A stretch of 64,000 nucleotides of DNA from Syntrophus sp034006265 (GCA_034006265.1 JAVETB010000005.1:7970-71969), one strand, 5' to 3'. Counted from the first letter of the stretch, positions 35,229-44,894 are shown. A program made the numbers and translations. The notes: generated by a model not told the origin, from the letters alone.

Positions 35229-35723
35229 CTAATGGCCATGTGCAGCTTCCGCTTCTTCAAAAGATTTGTGCAGTGTTCCCGCCGGATGCTCCGGTGGAGA
35301 GTAAATGACGTAAACCTTAAGCGGCGTTTCCCCTTCATTTATAATATTGTGCCAGAATCCCTCGGGGATGAAAATCGCCCAGTCATCCGAAACCTTTCTG
35401 TCAAAAGTCATCTTATCCCTGGATTCCCCCATGACCACACGGGCATTGCCCTTTTCTATGCGTATAAACTGATCGCCCCTATCGTGTTTTTCAAGACCTA
35501 TCTCGCCCCGGGGGTTGATGGACATGATGGTCATTTGAAGATTCCTCCCTGTCCACTTTGCGGTGAGGAAGTTGTCATTGTCTTCCGTCAGGTCTTCAAT
35601 GTCAACAATCCATGGCTGCCTGCCGTAATCTCTGGCTTTTTCCTTTCCGCCGGATTCATCCGCGATTGCTGATCCCGCACAAAGCGCAAAAAGACAGAAA
35701 GCAAAGATAGTATTCTTTAACAT
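35229..35723 (-). CDS. Periplasmic cupin-domain protein
   Basis: 164 aa. Signal peptide MLKNTIFAFCLFALCAGSAIA, then a single cupin barrel: EIGLEKHDRGDQFIRIEKGNARVVMG (motif 1, with His and Glu/Gln metal-ligand positions) and PEGFWHNIINEGETPLKVYVIY (motif 2, with His). It resembles the small cupins annotated as mannose-6-phosphate isomerase-like but is exported. The C-terminus ends in the His-containing stretch AAHGH. Metal and substrate unknown. Confidence 0.85.
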   Translation of the reverse strand: MLKNTIFAFCLFALCAGSAIADESGGKEKARDYGRQPWIVDIEDLTEDNDNFLTAKWTGRNLQMTIMSINPRGEIGLEKHDRGDQFIRIEKGNARVVMGESRDKMTFDRKVSDDWAIFIPEGFWHNIINEGETPLKVYVIYSPPEHPAGTLHKSFEEAEAAHGH

Positions 35724-36458
35724 ACCCTTTCCCCCTTAAAAATGAATTTTCAATGGATTCTGCGTCTTAATATTTCAGGAAAATGAGGTTTGTTCCTGCC
35801 TGCCGATACAAGCTGAACAGTACGAAAGTCCGACGGAAAAAGGCTATTCGAACTGATGAGGGAAAAAACCCAGTCCTTCCGCTGATGGTTTCAAGGATAC
35901 TGGCCGATTCATCTCATTGCCTGGGTTTTCTTTCTCATCCCGATTTCCATCCATTAAAGCCGCCCATACTTCGGGTGTCCAACGCATGATTCCATCATTT
36001 CTTTTTAGATGATAAGTTCTCTAAAATCAATCACATTTACTGGAGCGGGACTCCCTGGTCAGCGGCTCAAGGGTGAAATACCCGTTCCGGCAGGATTGTG
36101 CCTCTTTTCTTTTATCGATGTAATGATGTGGGGGAGAGCAAAAATACCAGGCCTCCGTTCGTCGCCTTCCTTCGATTCTCCGGGGCGACCCGGCATTCGC
36201 TCCAGAAGACGCCAAGCGAGACCGTCCGGTTCCAGGCCAATCGTTGGCGCTGTTCGGGGGGGGGGATGTTCGCCCTTAAGCTGGAACCAGAAAGAAGAGG
36301 CGGCTGATTCGGAACATTGATGAGGTGTGTTTCGTTCCCAGAACACTTGAGGGGCGGTATCCCCTGGCTGGTGTCCTGTCAGGCAAAGCATGAGTAACTG
36401 TCTCCGCTGACCGGAAAGGAGGGCCTTTCAAGTGAGGTGCATCGGCGCCTCAATCCCG
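35724..36458. other. 735-bp intergenic region
   Basis: No convincing gene on either strand; several 60-110 codon frames lack ribosome sites or conserved motifs. AAAACCCAG at about 35866 and CTGGGTTTT at about 35920 are complementary but 45 bases apart. A GC-rich run GGGGGGGG is at about 36257. Confidence 0.4.
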
Positions 36459-37727
36459 TCACTCAAGAAGGTCCATGAGATGGCGGACCTGCTGCGGCAT
36501 TTCCGCTCTCTGGAGATGGTCCGACAAGTTGATCATGCAGCCGGGGCAGGCGGTAACGACGATATCGGCAGCGGTGGCTTTCACGCTTTCTACTTTCCTG
36601 TCGGCGATTTTTTTGGTCAGCTCATAGTGGTAAATGCTGAAGGATCCTCCCATGCCGCAGCAGCGGTCGGCGTTGGGCATTTCAACGTAGGTCGATCCTT
36701 CAAGAGCCTGAAGAATCCGGCGAGGCTGGTTCCGGATGTTCTGGTAGCGAACGAGGTGGCAGGGGTCATGCCAGGTGATGGTTTTACCCTGAAACTCTTT
36801 TCTCAGATGAAATTCTTCAGGTGGAATGTCCAGAACATCCACGAGAAATTCCGTGACATCCTTGATCTTCTTCGAAAAAGCTTCAAAATCCTTCCTCTGC
36901 CTGTCGTTTTCAGGAAGATAGACCTTATAGTCCTTGAGGCTGGAACTGCAGGTGGCACAGGTCGTGACGACATAGTCAACGTCTTTGAAGGCTTCCATGT
37001 TCTTGTAAGCGAGCATTCTGCCCGTCTCTAAATCGCCGCTGAAGTAAATGGCGGCGCCGCAGCAGCTCTGTGCTTTGGGAACTACGACTTCAATTCCGTG
37101 TCTCGTTAAAAATTCAATGGTTTTAAGGCCTGTTTCAGGGAAAATAAAATCGGTGGCGCACCCCATGAAATATCCCACACGCATTCTGGGCGCCTTAGAA
37201 TCCCGGGGCGGATTCACTTCCTGAACCTGATCCCGGAGGAGAACGCTGGAGATGGCCGGGATGTTCCTTCCCTGTCCCAATGCTTTAAGAAAATCAGGTA
37301 AGTGCTTCATTCTGCCCTGCTTTCCAGGTATCATCCACTGGAGTTTCGAGGCGAGTTTTACGGTCCATCCGAAAAGCCGGCGATTGGCCATCACGTGGCG
37401 GAAGATCAGCCTCTTGAGAAGAGGAAGCCCCTGCTGCCGGACCTGTTCGGCCCTTGCCCCGACAATGACACGATCAACCTGCGTTTTCGCCGGGCAATTG
37501 ACTGCGCAGGCCTTGCAGAGAAGGCATTTTCCGATGATGTCCATCGCCTGATCGCTGAGCTGCTGCTCGCCCTTGAGGACCTGCTTCGTCAGGAATATCT
37601 TGCCTCGAGCCACGGAAGATTCAACGAGCTCTTCCTGGTAAATCGGGCAGAAAAAGGTGCAGAACCCGCATTTCATGCACTGGTCGACGTATTGTTCAAT
37701 TTTTTTAAGCTCGTTCAAATCTTCCAA
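36459..37727 (-). CDS. GlcF-type iron-sulfur subunit of a 2-hydroxyacid oxidoreductase
   Basis: 422 aa. Two 4Fe-4S motifs near the N-terminus (CMKCGFCTFFCP and CLLCKACAVNCP) are followed by two CCG (cysteine-rich) domains (QSCCGAAIYFSG, CATCSSSLKDY; DRCCGMGGSFSIYH, CPGCMINLSDH), the layout of GlcF/LutA/HdrD-like electron carriers. The paired FAD gene lies 19 bases upstream. It takes electrons from the flavin subunit and passes them to the quinone pool or ETF. The start may be TTG 37727. Glycolate versus D-lactate specificity is undetermined. Confidence 0.93.
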   Translation of the reverse strand: MEDLNELKKIEQYVDQCMKCGFCTFFCPIYQEELVESSVARGKIFLTKQVLKGEQQLSDQAMDIIGKCLLCKACAVNCPAKTQVDRVIVGARAEQVRQQGLPLLKRLIFRHVMANRRLFGWTVKLASKLQWMIPGKQGRMKHLPDFLKALGQGRNIPAISSVLLRDQVQEVNPPRDSKAPRMRVGYFMGCATDFIFPETGLKTIEFLTRHGIEVVVPKAQSCCGAAIYFSGDLETGRMLAYKNMEAFKDVDYVVTTCATCSSSLKDYKVYLPENDRQRKDFEAFSKKIKDVTEFLVDVLDIPPEEFHLRKEFQGKTITWHDPCHLVRYQNIRNQPRRILQALEGSTYVEMPNADRCCGMGGSFSIYHYELTKKIADRKVESVKATAADIVVTACPGCMINLSDHLQRAEMPQQVRHLMDLLE

Positions 37728-37746
37728 AGTCTGACTCGTTATCGGT

Positions 37747-39126
37747 TCAGTCCCATATCTTGCCGGGGTTCATAATGTTGTTCGGGTCAATCAGGGATTT
37801 GATGTTCTTCATCAGATCCGTAACGGTCGGTCCCAGGGCCCGTCGGAAAAACCGCTGCTTCTCCAGCCCGATACCATGCTCTCCGGAAAGAACCCCGCCC
37901 AGCTCAAGGGCCGCTTCGATAATTCCTTCAACGGCTTTTTCAGCGCGCGCAAAATGTTGACTGTCCTTGATATCCGTCAGAACCGAGGGGTGAAGGTTGC
38001 CGTCCCCGGCATGGCCCATGACCACAATTTCAAGATCGTATTTTCTGGATAACTCCCGGCACTTCCGGATCAGAGCGGGAATCTGGCCGCGGGGCACGGT
38101 GACGTCTTCCGCCAGGACCGTGGGAGCCCTGCCGAAGATCATGGCAAATCCGGCGCGGCGGGCCATCCAGAAGCGATTCGCCTCGTCCTGGTCCCTGGCG
38201 GGCCGCACCTCTCTGGCCCCGTTCATCTTGGCGATTTCAATGATTTTATCCGCTTCCTTTTCAACAGCTTCCGCCATCCCATCCACTTCAAAGATCAAAA
38301 CCGCATCGGCCTCCCTGGACAGTCCCAGGGGCGAGGCTTCTTCAATGCGGTGAATAAGCCAGTTGTCAAGAAGCTCGATCTTGGCCGGGATAACGCCGCT
38401 TTTCAGCACCAGGGAGACGTTCTCGCCGGCAACGGCGACGTCGTCGTAAATGGCCAGGATCGTCTTTTTCGCAGGGGGAATCGCATTGACCTTGAATTCC
38501 GCCTTGGTGATGACGCCGAGCGTCCCTTCGGAACTGCAGAAGAGCATCGTCAGGTCGTATCCCACAACGTTCTTCACGGTGCGCCCTCCCAGCTGAATGA
38601 TCTCGCCTGTGGGCAGAACAACTTCCAGGCCCAGGAGGTACTGCTTTGTGACACCGTATTTGACGCCGGCCGGTCCCCCGGCGTTTTCCGCCACAATGCC
38701 TCCGATCGTCGCAGCAAGAAAACTCTGGGGATCCGGGGGAAAGAAGAGGCCTTCCGCGGCTAGGCGGGCGTTGAAATTCATCAGGACCACTCCGCATTCG
38801 ACCGTTGCCGTGAAATTTTCCCTGTCGACCTTGAGGATCTTGTCCATTTTGGTGGTGCACAGCACGATGCCGCCCAAAACGGGAATGGACCCGCCGCTGA
38901 CATTCGTTCCGCCGCCTCGCGGCGTCACGGGGATCCTGTGGGCGTTGGCCAGTTTCATGATGGCGGAAACCTGTTCGGCGGTCCGAGGGAAAACGACCAC
39001 ATCGGGTTCATGGGTCCACTGTGATGTTCCATCATAGGAATAGGTTTTCAAGATTTCCCTGGTGGTGAGGACATCTTCCCTGCCCAAGATATTCTGCAGT
39101 TCAACGAGAACGGATTCGCTGATCAT
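37747..39126 (-). CDS. GlcD-type FAD-linked 2-hydroxyacid oxidoreductase
   Basis: 459 aa. FAD_binding_4 domain (VVVFPRTAEQVSAIMKLAN, TPRGGGTNVSGGSIP, GIVAENAGGPAGVKYG) and FAD-oxidase C-terminal domain (VVMGHAGDGNLHPSVL, GVLSGEHGIGLEKQRF). This is the D-lactate/glycolate dehydrogenase family. AAGGA precedes ATG 39126. It forms a two-gene operon with the GlcF-like subunit. Oxidation of glycolate or D-lactate would feed reducing equivalents to the membrane. Confidence 0.94.
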   Translation of the reverse strand: MISESVLVELQNILGREDVLTTREILKTYSYDGTSQWTHEPDVVVFPRTAEQVSAIMKLANAHRIPVTPRGGGTNVSGGSIPVLGGIVLCTTKMDKILKVDRENFTATVECGVVLMNFNARLAAEGLFFPPDPQSFLAATIGGIVAENAGGPAGVKYGVTKQYLLGLEVVLPTGEIIQLGGRTVKNVVGYDLTMLFCSSEGTLGVITKAEFKVNAIPPAKKTILAIYDDVAVAGENVSLVLKSGVIPAKIELLDNWLIHRIEEASPLGLSREADAVLIFEVDGMAEAVEKEADKIIEIAKMNGAREVRPARDQDEANRFWMARRAGFAMIFGRAPTVLAEDVTVPRGQIPALIRKCRELSRKYDLEIVVMGHAGDGNLHPSVLTDIKDSQHFARAEKAVEGIIEAALELGGVLSGEHGIGLEKQRFFRRALGPTVTDLMKNIKSLIDPNNIMNPGKIWD

Positions 39127-39237
39127 GGCTGCTTCCTTATGAAATCTCCATGTTAAAAAAGAGGGCTCGTAGGTTGAAGTAAATGGGCCGTGAGGCTGAT
39201 CGGGACAAAAAGAGGCTGAGTGAAGTATGAACAGTCC

Positions 39238-39283
39238 GGAAGGATGAGCGTGTTTTTTTCAGCGAATGCACGCTCACCCTTCC
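39238..39283 (-). terminator. Hairpin after the crotonase gene
   Basis: GGAAGGATGAGCGTG (39238-39252) and CACGCTCACCCTTCC (39269-39283) pair over 15 positions with one mismatch, loop 16. It lies between the crotonase stop (39314) and the GlcD start (39126), so it likely separates two minus-strand units. There is no T-run on the minus strand. Confidence 0.5.
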
Positions 39284-39313
39284 AAACAAGGAATTCAGGA
39301 ACAGGATCGTGGG

Positions 39314-40093
39314 CTACTTGTCTTTGAAGTTCGCTTTCCGCTTTTCCAGCAGGGCCGTCATCCCCTCGAGCTTGTCTTCTGATGCGCCCGCTAACGTAAA
39401 GCTGAGAATTTCAAAATCAAGCCCGCTTCCGAGATCGACGTTCTGCCCGGCATTGATGGCAGCCTTTGCCATCTTGAGGGCCACTTTGGGTTTGGATGCC
39501 AGCTTTTCCGCCAGCTCCATCGCCGCCTTGTCAACTTCCTCAAGGGGCACCACCTTGTTGACCAGGCCGTACCGCTCGGCTGTCGCTGCGTCGATCATAT
39601 CCCCCGTCAGGATCATCTCCTTGGAGCGTGCCGGACCGATCAGCCGGGTTAACCGCTGCGTTCCGCCGGCGCCGGGAAGGATACCCAGATTGATTTCCGG
39701 CTGACCGAACTTGGCATTTTCCGCTGCAATTCTCAAATCGCAGGCCATGGCCAGTTCACAGCCGCCCCCCAGTGTCAACCCCTTGATGACGGCGATTACG
39801 GGAAGAGCATAATGGTTGAGGCTTTCGCAGGCCTTGCGGAAGCCCTGGCAGAAATCGTAGAGTTCCACGGGCGTCAGGTTCACCATTTCCTTGACATCGG
39901 CGCCTGCCGCAAAAGCTCTCTCGCCAACGCTGTTGACAATAACGACCTTGACGTTTTCGTCCGCTTCGATTTCACTTATGGCTTCCGTGATTTCCCGGAG
40001 GATGACGCTGTTCAGAGGGTTCATCGGAGGCCTGTTGAGCGATATGGTGGCGATTCTGCCTTCAATGTTCAAAAGGATCATTTCATATGCCAT
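39314..40093 (-). CDS. Enoyl-CoA hydratase/isomerase (crotonase) family
   Basis: 259 aa. Motifs of the crotonase fold: RPPMNPLNSVIL, the oxyanion segment AGADVKEM, VIKGLTLGGGCELAMACDLR, GQPEINLGILPGAGGTQRL with both catalytic acids (Glu in QPE; the second is lower) and LVNKVVPLEEVDKAA. It hydrates 2-enoyl-CoA to 3-hydroxyacyl-CoA. It sits 17 bases after the 3-hydroxyacyl-CoA dehydrogenase gene; together they perform two steps of beta-oxidation or, in reverse, butyrate-type synthesis. AGGGGG precedes ATG 40093. Confidence 0.93.
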   Translation of the reverse strand: MAYEMILLNIEGRIATISLNRPPMNPLNSVILREITEAISEIEADENVKVVIVNSVGERAFAAGADVKEMVNLTPVELYDFCQGFRKACESLNHYALPVIAVIKGLTLGGGCELAMACDLRIAAENAKFGQPEINLGILPGAGGTQRLTRLIGPARSKEMILTGDMIDAATAERYGLVNKVVPLEEVDKAAMELAEKLASKPKVALKMAKAAINAGQNVDLGSGLDFEILSFTLAGASEDKLEGMTALLEKRKANFKDK

Positions 40094-40110
40094 CTCTAAA
40101 ACCCCCTTGC

Positions 40111-40971
40111 CTATTCGTATTTGTACCAGCCCGCGCCGGTCTTTCGGCCCAGCTGGCCCGCCTTCATCTTCAGCTTGAGGGCGAGGGGAGAATTCCAGCG
40201 GACTTCACCGGTTTCGGCGAATAAATAATCCAGGATGTGCTTGTTGATGTCCGCACCCACCAGATCCATCAGCTCAAAGGGGCCCATGGGGTAGTTCAGG
40301 CCGAGCTTGACCGCCTTGTCGATGTCTTCCATGGTGGCTACGCCTTCCTCGTAAAGTTTCAGGGCCTCCACGGCCGAGGCCATCATGATCCGATTGACGA
40401 CGAAGCCGGGGGCATCCTTCTTGATGTCCACGGAGATCTTGTTGAGCTGTTTGGTGAAGTCTTCCGTAGCCTTGACGGTCTCGTCGGAGGTGAAATATCC
40501 CCGGATGATTTCGACCAGCTTCATGACCTGAGGAGGATTGAAGAAATGCATGCCGACGACCCGGTCCGGCCGTTTGGTGGCGGCGGCGATTTCGGTCAGG
40601 GACATGGACGAGGTATTCGACGCAAGAATAGTGTCCGGACGGACCACCGAATCGAGTTTTGCAAAGGCATCCTGTTTGATCTTCAGGTTTTCGATAATGG
40701 CTTCGATGACAAAGTCACAGTCGGCAAAATCTTCCATCTGGACGGTTTTCTTGATTCTTCCGATTGCGGCCTTCGCCTCTTCTTCCGTCATTTTTCCCTT
40801 TTTGATGGAGCCGGCCATCAGCTTTTCCATCCGGGTAATCCCGCCGTCAACAAACTTCATATCAATATCGCCAAGAACGATTTCAACGCCAAGTTGAGCC
40901 GCATGCTGGGCAATCCCGCCGCCCATGGCGCCGGCGCCAAGAACACCAAGTTTTTTTACCGTCATTTGCAT
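40111..40971 (-). CDS. 3-hydroxyacyl-CoA (3-hydroxybutyryl-CoA) dehydrogenase
   Basis: 286 aa, the short monofunctional form. NAD-binding GVLGAGAMGGGIAQHAA, catalytic His-Glu context VVGMHFFNPPQVMKLVEII, FVVNRIMMASAVEALKLYEEG and LGLNYPMGPFELMDLVG. Length and sequence fit Hbd enzymes. The true start may be the second ATG (40965), nine bases from AGGAGG, rather than the first at 40971. It oxidises 3-hydroxyacyl-CoA with NAD+. Co-transcribed with the crotonase. Confidence 0.94.
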   Translation of the reverse strand: MQMTVKKLGVLGAGAMGGGIAQHAAQLGVEIVLGDIDMKFVDGGITRMEKLMAGSIKKGKMTEEEAKAAIGRIKKTVQMEDFADCDFVIEAIIENLKIKQDAFAKLDSVVRPDTILASNTSSMSLTEIAAATKRPDRVVGMHFFNPPQVMKLVEIIRGYFTSDETVKATEDFTKQLNKISVDIKKDAPGFVVNRIMMASAVEALKLYEEGVATMEDIDKAVKLGLNYPMGPFELMDLVGADINKHILDYLFAETGEVRWNSPLALKLKMKAGQLGRKTGAGWYKYE

Positions 40972-41144
40972 AAACCTCCTCTGAGCTGATATTTTACGGG
41001 GTTATACATTCATAGAAACAGAGCTGTCAAGGCTTTTATCCGAAGAGTGGCGGGTGCTGAGCTTATGGCTGTTCGGCAGAAACTCCATGGCCACAGGCGA
41101 GGCAATCCAGTAAAAAATGTAAAACGGGAAGGTATTGTGGTAGA

Positions 41145-41363
41145 ATGAACTGTGAAAAGGTGGAAAACAGCATGCCGGTCCTGATCTGCAGCCGCTGCGG
41201 AGGGGTGGAAAATCGCATTGCAAGCCGGACGGAGAAGGAAGCCATGTCCAGGGAAAGGGTCAACCGGAGACAGAAGGATATATCCCGCTTACTGAGGGAG
41301 AGTAAGCGGTTTGTCAAAGACAGAATCCGCAAAAGAAACAGCGGCAGGAAAACCGGATCGTAA
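41145..41363 (+). CDS. Small basic protein with one CxxC, doubtful
   Basis: 72 codons (or 63 from ATG 41172). ICSRCGG carries one zinc-knuckle-like pair; the rest is Arg/Lys-rich helix. Only weak ribosome-site support (GGTAGA). An open frame on the other strand overlaps. Possibly real, possibly chance. Confidence 0.3.
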   Translation: MNCEKVENSMPVLICSRCGGVENRIASRTEKEAMSRERVNRRQKDISRLLRESKRFVKDRIRKRNSGRKTGS

Positions 41364-41492
41364 CGCCTGGTGGAATTCTTCCGCATGATCCGTGCTTGAA
41401 AAATGTCATCCGCAAAGATATCGCAAAGACAGGTGAACCATGCAGCGGGTTGAAGATCGACGCCCGGAAACAGGGAACGCAAACAGAGGACG

Positions 41493-43034
41493 ATGACCAT
41501 GACATTACAACGTGTATTTTCCGATCAGGATAAGGTTCAGATTGAGAGACGGGGATTGTCTGTTGAGAAAGTGATGGAGCAGGTCGGGATTTTTCGGGAA
41601 GGGGCGGCCCCTTTGAAATTGAATCGTCCCTGTACTCTTCAGGATGGGATCTTCGTTGTCGGCGAGGAGGAGGGCAGGGAACTGGTCCGTCTCCATGAGG
41701 AAGAGGCTGGGGCAGGGCGGATGCTGAAGTTTGTTCCCGCTTCAGGGGCGGCCAGCCGCATGTTCAAGGACTGGTACCGGATTCTGGATGCCGGTGGTCT
41801 GCAGGATGAGGATTCGAAAGAGAAATTTTTGAGGGATCTGAGGAAATACGCTTTTTGGGATGACTTGAAATCCGCTGTTGCCAAAGCGGGGAGAGATTTC
41901 GATGACCTTTTGGCAAAAGGAGATGTCTGCCCGATCCTGTCTACGGTTCTGGCCAAGGACGGCCTCAACTACGGTCAACTTCCCAAGGCGCTTCTGAAGT
42001 TTCACTCATCTCCGGAAGGTTCACGGACGGCCATTGAAGAGCACCTTGTGGAGGCGGCGCTTTATGCCAAGGATGCTCAGGGAAGGTGCCGCATCCACTT
42101 TACGGTTTCTGCCGAGCACGAAAGGGCGGTTCAGGAATTCCTCAGGCGGATTGATGCGATCTATGAAAAACGGTGGAACGCGTCATTCGATCTATCCCTT
42201 TCCATCCAGCATGCCCATACGGACACCATTGCCGTCGATCTGGAGAAGGTCCCTTTCCGCGACCTGGATGGCTCCCTTGTGTTCCGTCCCGGAGGCCACG
42301 GTGCGCTGCTGGAAAATCTGAATGCCCTGGATGGAGACATCATCTTTATCAAGAATATCGACAATGTCGTTCCCGATTCCCTGAAGCCGTCAACGGTGCT
42401 GTACAAAAAGATTCTGGGGGGATATCTGATACGGCTGCAGAAGCGAATCTTCTCCTATGCCGCAAGGCTGATCGAAGGCGGACTAACCGAAGACGAGCTC
42501 TCCGAGATCATCGCATTCTGCCGGAGGGAACTGTGCCTTTCCTTTCCGCCGGCTTTTATTGGGGCTCCACTCTCCGAACGATGCCAACAGGTTGCTCGGA
42601 GCTTGAACCGCCCCTTGCGGGTTTGCGGCGTTGTCAGAAACGTCGGCGAACCTGGGGGCGGCCCTTTCTGGGTTGAGGACGAAACCGGCGCGTTGTCCCT
42701 TCAGATTGTTGAGGAGATTCAAGTGGACTCGAACTCCGAGTTTCAGTGCTCCCTCTGGAGGGCAGCAACCCATTTCAATCCCGTGGATCTGGTCTGTGGC
42801 GTGCGGGATTACTCGTCGAGGAAGTTCGATCTGCGGCAATTTGTGAATCCCAGGGCGATTTCCATTGCACGGAAGACGGAAAAGGGCAGAGAATTGTATG
42901 CGTTGGAACTCCCGGGGTTGTGGAATGGCGCCATGGCCGACTGGAACACCGTCCTGATCGAAGTGCCCCTGGAGACGTTCAATCCCGTCAAAACAGTTGA
43001 AGATCTCCTTCGGCCGCAGCACCAGGAAAAATAA
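41493..43034 (+). CDS. DUF4301 family protein
   Basis: 513 aa. The signature KFVPASGAASRMFKDWYRIL identifies DUF4301, a nucleotidyltransferase-like fold related to sugar-nucleotide enzymes. Other family segments: FHSSPEGSRTAIEEHLVEAALYA, HFTVSAEHERAVQEFLRR, FRDLDGSLVFRPGGHGALLENLNALDG and FIKNIDNVVP. GAGG lies upstream; either of two close ATGs (41493 or 41499) may start it. The substrate is unknown. It is followed by a strong inverted repeat at 43167-43210. Confidence 0.9.
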   Translation: MTMTLQRVFSDQDKVQIERRGLSVEKVMEQVGIFREGAAPLKLNRPCTLQDGIFVVGEEEGRELVRLHEEEAGAGRMLKFVPASGAASRMFKDWYRILDAGGLQDEDSKEKFLRDLRKYAFWDDLKSAVAKAGRDFDDLLAKGDVCPILSTVLAKDGLNYGQLPKALLKFHSSPEGSRTAIEEHLVEAALYAKDAQGRCRIHFTVSAEHERAVQEFLRRIDAIYEKRWNASFDLSLSIQHAHTDTIAVDLEKVPFRDLDGSLVFRPGGHGALLENLNALDGDIIFIKNIDNVVPDSLKPSTVLYKKILGGYLIRLQKRIFSYAARLIEGGLTEDELSEIIAFCRRELCLSFPPAFIGAPLSERCQQVARSLNRPLRVCGVVRNVGEPGGGPFWVEDETGALSLQIVEEIQVDSNSEFQCSLWRAATHFNPVDLVCGVRDYSSRKFDLRQFVNPRAISIARKTEKGRELYALELPGLWNGAMADWNTVLIEVPLETFNPVKTVEDLLRPQHQEK

Positions 43035-43166
43035 AGGGGGTCTCGTCCATCGGTTTTCTTCTCCCAATCAGGTGATGAATCGTGCGGGCCCTTCGATGAT
43101 CCGCAAAGCAAAGATGGGCCCGGACGGATCGGACAGCGAAGTTGCGTCCTGGGAACAAAGAATAAA

Positions 43167-43210
43167 ACCCCGGCCGGAGGCTGTCTGAAGAAGGCGCGTC
43201 CGGCCGGGGT
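43167..43210. terminator. 12-bp perfect inverted repeat after the DUF4301 gene
   Basis: ACCCCGGCCGGA (43167-43178) and TCCGGCCGGGGT (43199-43210) flank a 20-base loop between converging genes (43034 and 43289). No T-run beyond GGCTTTC. Confidence 0.55.
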
Positions 43211-43288
43211 GGCTTTCGGTTCCGTAATTCAACGGGATGAATGTTGCGGATGTTCAGTGCCCCCCACCTCATCCTGAGGGGATCCCCG

Positions 43289-43636
43289 TTATTTGAAATC
43301 TTCACAGCTTTCACAGATGTTCCTGCATCCCCCGAACACACCGCCTTTCCAGTGCTTCAAGAGTTCCGAATTCAGGATGTAGCCGGAACCGAAGGTGGAG
43401 TGAACGTAGTCGATGCTGATGGGCTTCGCCTTTTCTAGAAGAGATTTTTCCACGAGAAACGTCACGCCTCTATCCGTAAAAACCTCATCATCCTCCTTCT
43501 TATCATCCATAGCCATCACAAGAAATGGACCTCGCCATCCGCCTTCAGAGACCAGGATTCTGATAGGCTTGACATCTTTTTGTTCTTCAAGGAAATGCTT
43601 AATTTTTTTCGCTGCCTCTTCGCTGACTTCAAACAT
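43289..43636 (-). CDS. IscA/HesB-like small protein with altered cysteine set
   Basis: 115 aa from ATG 43636 (AAGGAG upstream; the longer frame from 43705 is rejected). The HesB/IscA beta fold is apparent in FEVSEEAAKKIKHFLEEQKDVKPIRILV, GPFLVMAMDD, VTFLVEKSLLEKAKPISIDYV and FGSGYIL. The first cluster-binding residue, usually Cys or selenocysteine in GGCxGP/GGUxGP, is Trp34 (codon TGG). The C-terminus has GGCRNICESC (Cys104, 108, 111), a separate Cys cluster. So classical A-type Fe-S transfer is doubtful; a related adhesin-like subgroup has this shape. Confidence 0.75.
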   Translation of the reverse strand: MFEVSEEAAKKIKHFLEEQKDVKPIRILVSEGGWRGPFLVMAMDDKKEDDEVFTDRGVTFLVEKSLLEKAKPISIDYVHSTFGSGYILNSELLKHWKGGVFGGCRNICESCEDFK

Positions 43637-43919
43637 ATAGGGCTCCTTTCCATAAAATGTTGTTATGCTTTCTTTATAATGACTAATAATTACCTTTAAT
43701 GACATATTATGTGTTTATCGGACACTTGTCAAGGTTCGTTTCTTTCAATCGGAGTACTTCCAGGTCCTTAGGGGACAAACGACAACATCGGTGTTGCATG
43801 AAAAGGATGGGATAATTTGAGCCTGTAGGAAAAGGCGAAGGGGTTGTTCCGGGAGGAGTGTTCAACGAAAGGCCCTTCAATGCGAACGGGCCATGAAGAA
43901 GAGGAAAGCCAGGGGAGCG

Positions 43920-44894
43920 CTAAATTCTCCAGGCGGTGATGAGTTCCGGCGAAGCCGCCACAACTTCGATAAAAGAGGTCCGGCTTTCGCTGAGGCAGGT
44001 CACGGTCACGCCGGCATCCCTGGGGGCATCGCTGTAACGGGCGCAGATTTCCGCGGCCAGATGCACCACTTCAGCACTGCCGCCCCCGGGAATCAGAACG
44101 GTCGGTCCCCGGAAGGAGGTCATGTAAACCGTGACATCCCCGTTCTCCGTCAACTTCTGGATTGTTTCATTGTCATTGCGGTTTCTACCCACCACGATTT
44201 TGGTTGATTCGTTCAAACGGAAGTGGCGGCCGACTTTCAACAGTTCAATGTCCCGGCGGGAAAACTCTTTTTTATGGCTGAAAAGATCCTTGAGCCTTAT
44301 GGAGAACATCGGATCGGTGAGGAGGCAGCCGCCGGCAGGGGGGTCGTAATCGGATATTCCGTAGTTTTCTGCCAGTTCGATCTGTATTTTCCGGCCCCGC
44401 CCCGAAATGGCCAATAACCTGTCACGCTGAACGATCCCCTCTCGTTCCTGCCTGGTTTCGGGCAGCAGCCTGGCGGACAACGGCCTCAGGAGATCATCGC
44501 GATATCCGGAATTTTTGGCAATCACTTCGAGCATCTGCTTTCCCTGGGACATGGGCCGCTGTCCCAGAACCTCACCCGTGAAGATAAAATCCGCTCCCAG
44601 TTCAGCCATTCTGTCCCCCGCCGTTTTGATCATCAGGATGTGGCAGTCGATGCAGGGATTCAGGTTCTTTCCGTATCCGTACCTGGGGGAAAGAAGCATC
44701 AGCAGATGTTCGTCGGTAATGTCCAGAACGGTCAGGGGAAGGCGGATTTGCGCGGCGGCGCGGCGGGCTTTCCCTGCGCTGAAGAAGGGGGTCTCAAAGG
44801 TGATCCCCAGGACATCGATTCCCTGATCCTGGATGACCTTGACGGCAAGGATGCTGTCAAGGCCTCCGGAAAATACGGCAAGCCCCCTGGTCAT
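43920..44894 (-). CDS. MnmA/ExsB-like PP-loop ATPase family protein
   Basis: 324 aa. PP-loop AVFSGGLDSILAVKVIQDQG at the start (ATG 44894), CIDCHILMI and FTGEVLGQRPMSQG resemble the N-terminal domain of 2-thiouridylases and the thiamine/queuosine PP-loop enzymes. Beyond residue 200, SDYDPPAGGCLLTDP and RHFRLNESTKIVVGRNRNDN follow, a C-terminal domain seen in a distinct MnmA-like group. The start codon overlaps the stop of the LysM gene (TGATG), so translation is coupled. The tRNA or other substrate is unknown. Confidence 0.85.
   Translation of the reverse strand: MTRGLAVFSGGLDSILAVKVIQDQGIDVLGITFETPFFSAGKARRAAAQIRLPLTVLDITDEHLLMLLSPRYGYGKNLNPCIDCHILMIKTAGDRMAELGADFIFTGEVLGQRPMSQGKQMLEVIAKNSGYRDDLLRPLSARLLPETRQEREGIVQRDRLLAISGRGRKIQIELAENYGISDYDPPAGGCLLTDPMFSIRLKDLFSHKKEFSRRDIELLKVGRHFRLNESTKIVVGRNRNDNETIQKLTENGDVTVYMTSFRGPTVLIPGGGSAEVVHLAAEICARYSDAPRDAGVTVTCLSESRTSFIEVVAASPELITAWRI

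Noticed and set aside
35783..36391. Several short open frames in the 735-bp gap
   Set aside because: No ribosome sites, odd composition and mutual overlap.
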